A DNA stretch of 64,000 nt. Origin: Mesorhizobium sp. M2E.F.Ca.ET.219.01.1.1 (GTDB lineage: Bacteria; Pseudomonadota; Alphaproteobacteria; Rhizobiales; Rhizobiaceae). This document shows positions 61,706 through 64,000 of the stretch, piece after piece (positions within the stretch are counted from its first letter, which is position 1; every line of letters starts with the position of its first letter). The notes beneath the pieces are model-generated. The model did no database searches. It had not been told where the DNA came from and saw nothing but the letters and a program-made list of their open reading frames with translations. A program made the position numbers and the translations under genes. The stretch is taken from contig NZ_SADT02000008.1 of the NCBI RefSeq assembly GCF_004016445.2, positions 62,001 through 126,000 on the forward strand. The letters are read 5' to 3'.

Positions 61706-63151
61706 ATGTCCCGACTAAGCTTATCCTGTTTTAAAATCGTCAGCCTCAATGTCGCAGCGGCATCCTGCCTGCTCGTGACAGGCTGCACGACCAACTTCGC
61801 GCTGCAACCGCCTGGGGTAAAAGTCGCCAAGGTCTGGCATGCCACCGTCCCTCACGGCGGTCGGACCGGCGACTTGCTGTCGTGGTGGTCGACATTTTCC
61901 GACAGATCCCTGAGGGGACTTCTCGCTGCATCGCAAAGCTCCAGTCCCAGTCTTGAGTCTGCCTTGGCAGAGATCGAGAGCGCGCGCGCCACTTTGGTCA
62001 CCGCTCAGGCAAGTCTGTCTCCGGCTCTGACTGGCGCGGGGGCAATCACACGCTCGGCGACCGGCGGCTCAGAAGCCAACAAAGTCCCGCCGGCCACAAC
62101 AGCCAGCGCAAGCCTGGATGCATCGTGGGAGATCGATCTGTTTGGCAAGGCCCGGCAGAAGAGCGAGGCTGCGCGCCTACGCGTTGAGCAGCGAGTGGCC
62201 GACTGGCATGGTGCACGCGTTTCGCTCGCGGCCGAAGTAGCTGACTATTACATCCAGTATCGGGCCTGCCGTGAATTGGAGCGGACGTATGCCGCAGAGC
62301 TCGTCTCACAACGCGAGACCATCCGAGCAATGCAAACGGCAGAAAGTTCCGGTTTTGCATCGAGCGCCGATCTAGCGCTCGCCGGGGCTGGGGCCGCCAC
62401 ATCGGCCGCCACGTTGACTGCTCAGCGGGCCGAATGTGAAGTTCTCATCAAGTCGATCGCACGCCTGGCCGGGGGTGACGAGCCGCGCGCCCGCAGCCTT
62501 TTGGCGATGGGGAAGCCAGGCATTCCGACGCCCAAGGCCTTCCGAATAGCTGCGGTCCCGGCAGAGGCCTTGCGTCAGCGTCCCGATATCAACGCGCTGG
62601 AACTTGAGGTCGCCGCATCGCTGGCAGAAATCGGTGCTGCCAAAGCCGACCTCTATCCAAGCCTCAGCCTTGGCGGCTCGCTAACGATCGGATCTTCGTC
62701 ACTCACCGGGGCCGCGGTTCCCTGGTCCTTTGGTCCGGCGCTTTCCATTCCGCTCTTCGATGGCGGGACACGCCGCGCCGCGGTTGGCAGTGCCGCAGCA
62801 GCCCACAATGCAGCGGTGGCTACTTACAAATCGGGCGTCTTGAGTGCCATAGCCGAGGTGGAGACTGTGCTCGTGCGGATCGAAAGTACACGGCGCCAGA
62901 TCGGCGACGCCGCCACTGCTGCCCGCAGCTATCGTGCGTATTTCAAAGCCGTTGATGCTAACTGGCGGGCAGGCGGTGTCAGCCTGCTCGATCGCGAGGA
63001 AGCGCGCCGTTCGGCCCAGGCTGCAGAAGTTTCACTCATCGAGACTCGCCGGGACGCGGCACGCTACTGGATCGCCCTTTACAAAGCGCTCGGCGGCGGT
63101 TGGAACGACCCGAGGTCCGTTGAAGCAACTCCCGAAGAAAAGCCGCACTGA
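61706..63151 (+). CDS. RND efflux outer-membrane factor lipoprotein (OprM/NodT-like)
   Basis: 481 residues. Signal with lipobox CLLVTGC, then two TolC-like repeats with NodT-family features: WWSTFSDRSLRGLLAASQSS, DASWEIDLFGKARQKSEAAR, AAVPAEALRQRPDINALELE as the repeat border and DLYPSLSLGGSLTIGSSSL. It forms the outer-membrane channel of the tripartite pump. Its stop overlaps the start of the adaptor gene (TGATG). Confidence 0.94.
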   Translation: MSRLSLSCFKIVSLNVAAASCLLVTGCTTNFALQPPGVKVAKVWHATVPHGGRTGDLLSWWSTFSDRSLRGLLAASQSSSPSLESALAEIESARATLVTAQASLSPALTGAGAITRSATGGSEANKVPPATTASASLDASWEIDLFGKARQKSEAARLRVEQRVADWHGARVSLAAEVADYYIQYRACRELERTYAAELVSQRETIRAMQTAESSGFASSADLALAGAGAATSAATLTAQRAECEVLIKSIARLAGGDEPRARSLLAMGKPGIPTPKAFRIAAVPAEALRQRPDINALELEVAASLAEIGAAKADLYPSLSLGGSLTIGSSSLTGAAVPWSFGPALSIPLFDGGTRRAAVGSAAAAHNAAVATYKSGVLSAIAEVETVLVRIESTRRQIGDAATAARSYRAYFKAVDANWRAGGVSLLDREEARRSAQAAEVSLIETRRDAARYWIALYKALGGGWNDPRSVEATPEEKPH

Positions 63152-64000
63152 TGCGACCGACATTCATTCTCCTTGCCCTCCTCCTGGGAGGCACCTCGTT
63201 TTCGAGCGTGAAGCTCGCCTTTGCCCAGCAAACCGAAGCGCCGGCACTTACCGTTGCTGTCGTGAAGCCCGCAGAGCGGCAATGGCCAGAAACAGTCCCG
63301 GCCAGCGGCTGGTTGAAGCCATGGCATGAGGCGGTCATATCGGCGGAAATCGGAGATCTGCGCGTCACCGACGTCCTTGTCGATGTCGGGTCGATTGTGT
63401 CGAAAGGTCAGCCGCTTGTCAGGCTTGCTGATGAAAGTGCGCGCGCGGAGCTGCGCAAGGCCCAAGCTGCGCTGGCAACCGCCAAGGTCGACCTTGCCAA
63501 AGCGGACGCAAATGCAGAACGCGCTCGCAAGGTGCAGGGAAGTGGCGCGCTATCTGATGAGAAGATATCCGACTATCTTATTGCCGAGCAGACGGCGCAA
63601 GCGGCTGTCGAGTCGGCCGAAGCCTCGTTGGAAAGCCAGAAAATCAAGCTCGACCAGACAGTGATCTCCGCGCCGGATGACGGGCTGATCACGTCCCGCT
63701 CGGCACAGCTCGGTGCCGTTGTCTCGCCTGGAACAGAGCTGTATCGCCTCGTGCGTCAGCAACGTATCGAATGGCAGGCCGAAGTTTCTGCACGTTATCT
63801 GTCCCGCATCAAGCAAGGTCAAATGGCTAGCATCGTCAGTCCGAGCGGCCGTCAGTTTAAAGGGACTGTTCGCCTGGTCGGACCGACGGTAAGCACGGAC
63901 ACTGGTCGGGCTCTGGCCTATGTTGCGCTGCCGCCCCAGGCTCATCCGCCAATTGGGCTTTATGTCACCGGCCAGGTCGAGCTTGAGACAACTTCGGCGC
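63151..64000 (+). CDS. RND efflux periplasmic adaptor (MFP), cut by window end
   Basis: The frame is open from ATG 63151 to the last base, 283 codons, so the 3' end is missing. Signal peptide LLALLLGGTSFSSVKLAFAQ, then barrel-sandwich WLKPWHEAVISAEIGDLRVT and VDVGSIVSKGQPLVRLADES, a coiled-coil hairpin about residues 95-175 (RKAQAALATAKVDLAKADAN) and the returning lipoyl half ISAPDDGLITSRSAQLGAVV, then the beta-barrel. It pairs with the upstream outer-membrane factor. The inner-membrane RND pump gene would be expected just downstream. Confidence 0.93.
   Translation, partial: MRPTFILLALLLGGTSFSSVKLAFAQQTEAPALTVAVVKPAERQWPETVPASGWLKPWHEAVISAEIGDLRVTDVLVDVGSIVSKGQPLVRLADESARAELRKAQAALATAKVDLAKADANAERARKVQGSGALSDEKISDYLIAEQTAQAAVESAEASLESQKIKLDQTVISAPDDGLITSRSAQLGAVVSPGTELYRLVRQQRIEWQAEVSARYLSRIKQGQMASIVSPSGRQFKGTVRLVGPTVSTDTGRALAYVALPPQAHPPIGLYVTGQVELETTSA

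Noticed and set aside
1..64000. CRISPR arrays, tRNA or rRNA genes
   Set aside because: No regularly spaced direct repeats, no cloverleaf-like sequences and no rRNA signatures were noticed when reading; a covariance-model search would be decisive.

Overview
The window reads as chromosomal or accessory DNA of an alphaproteobacterium of the order Hyphomicrobiales (Rhizobiales), most likely Mesorhizobium or a close Phyllobacteriaceae relative. This rests on the high G+C content, the Rhizobiales-type porin with its signal peptide and lone disulfide region, a COG4111-type NadQ regulator upstream of nadABC, several ABC solute uptake systems, a RIME-like intergenic palindrome and an AHL quorum-sensing locus. 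Genus level is an inference. No rRNA, tRNA or CRISPR array was seen.

Layout. (1) 1-25.2 kb: a large catabolic locus. It has an M24-like protein, SDR, metal-dependent amidohydrolase, two paralogous Gfo/Idh/MocA oxidoreductases, a sugar-type ABC importer (binding protein and two permeases at 4.7-7.9 kb, ATPase far away at 20.9 kb), hydantoinase/oxoprolinase A and B subunits, an RraA-like aldolase, aldehyde dehydrogenase, GMC oxidoreductase, RidA, a PLP-dependent D-cysteine desulfhydrase-like enzyme and two paralogous FadR-type GntR regulators. A cytochrome b561-like protein, a ClC channel and a MarR regulator are interposed. A nearly identical 16-bp motif lies in front of four of the transcription units, so the scattered pieces are probably one regulon for an unknown cyclic amide or amino compound. 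(2) 25.3-30.4 kb: an SGNH hydrolase and a PotABCD-type importer. (3) 30.9-35.4 kb: nadQ-nadA-nadB-nadC, with two palindromic boxes in front of nadA; decayed ISNCY-type transposase fragments flank this block on both sides. (4) 35.8-46.2 kb: luxR-luxI-luxR quorum-sensing operon, a degenerate OmpR-type response regulator, and a tight gene row with an alpha-oxoamine synthase, class III aminotransferase, DMT exporter, GNAT acetyltransferase and amidohydrolase, then a convergent Asp/Asn beta-hydroxylase. This looks like an unassigned small-molecule pathway beside quorum sensing. (5) 46.4-49.5 kb: NmrA-like reductase, a DUF2384 (Xre/MbcA/ParS-type) protein without a partner toxin, and a porin. (6) 49.9-61.4 kb: an envelope-modification locus with GT9 glycosyltransferase, patatin lipoprotein, DUF3313 lipoprotein, LpxD-like acyltransferase with a membrane extension, OmpR/EnvZ-type two-component pair, an 887-residue GT2-GtrA-GT39 fusion and a MipA/OmpV protein. 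Four of its promoters share a CTTAACA-type motif, which suggests one two-component regulon. A frameshifted SinR/Cas2-fold pseudogene lies inside it. (7) 61.7-64 kb: an RND efflux operon (outer-membrane factor, periplasmic adaptor) running off the end of the window.

The best candidates for undescribed systems are the envelope regulon with its triple-fusion glycosyltransferase, and the quorum-sensing-linked alpha-oxoamine synthase cluster.
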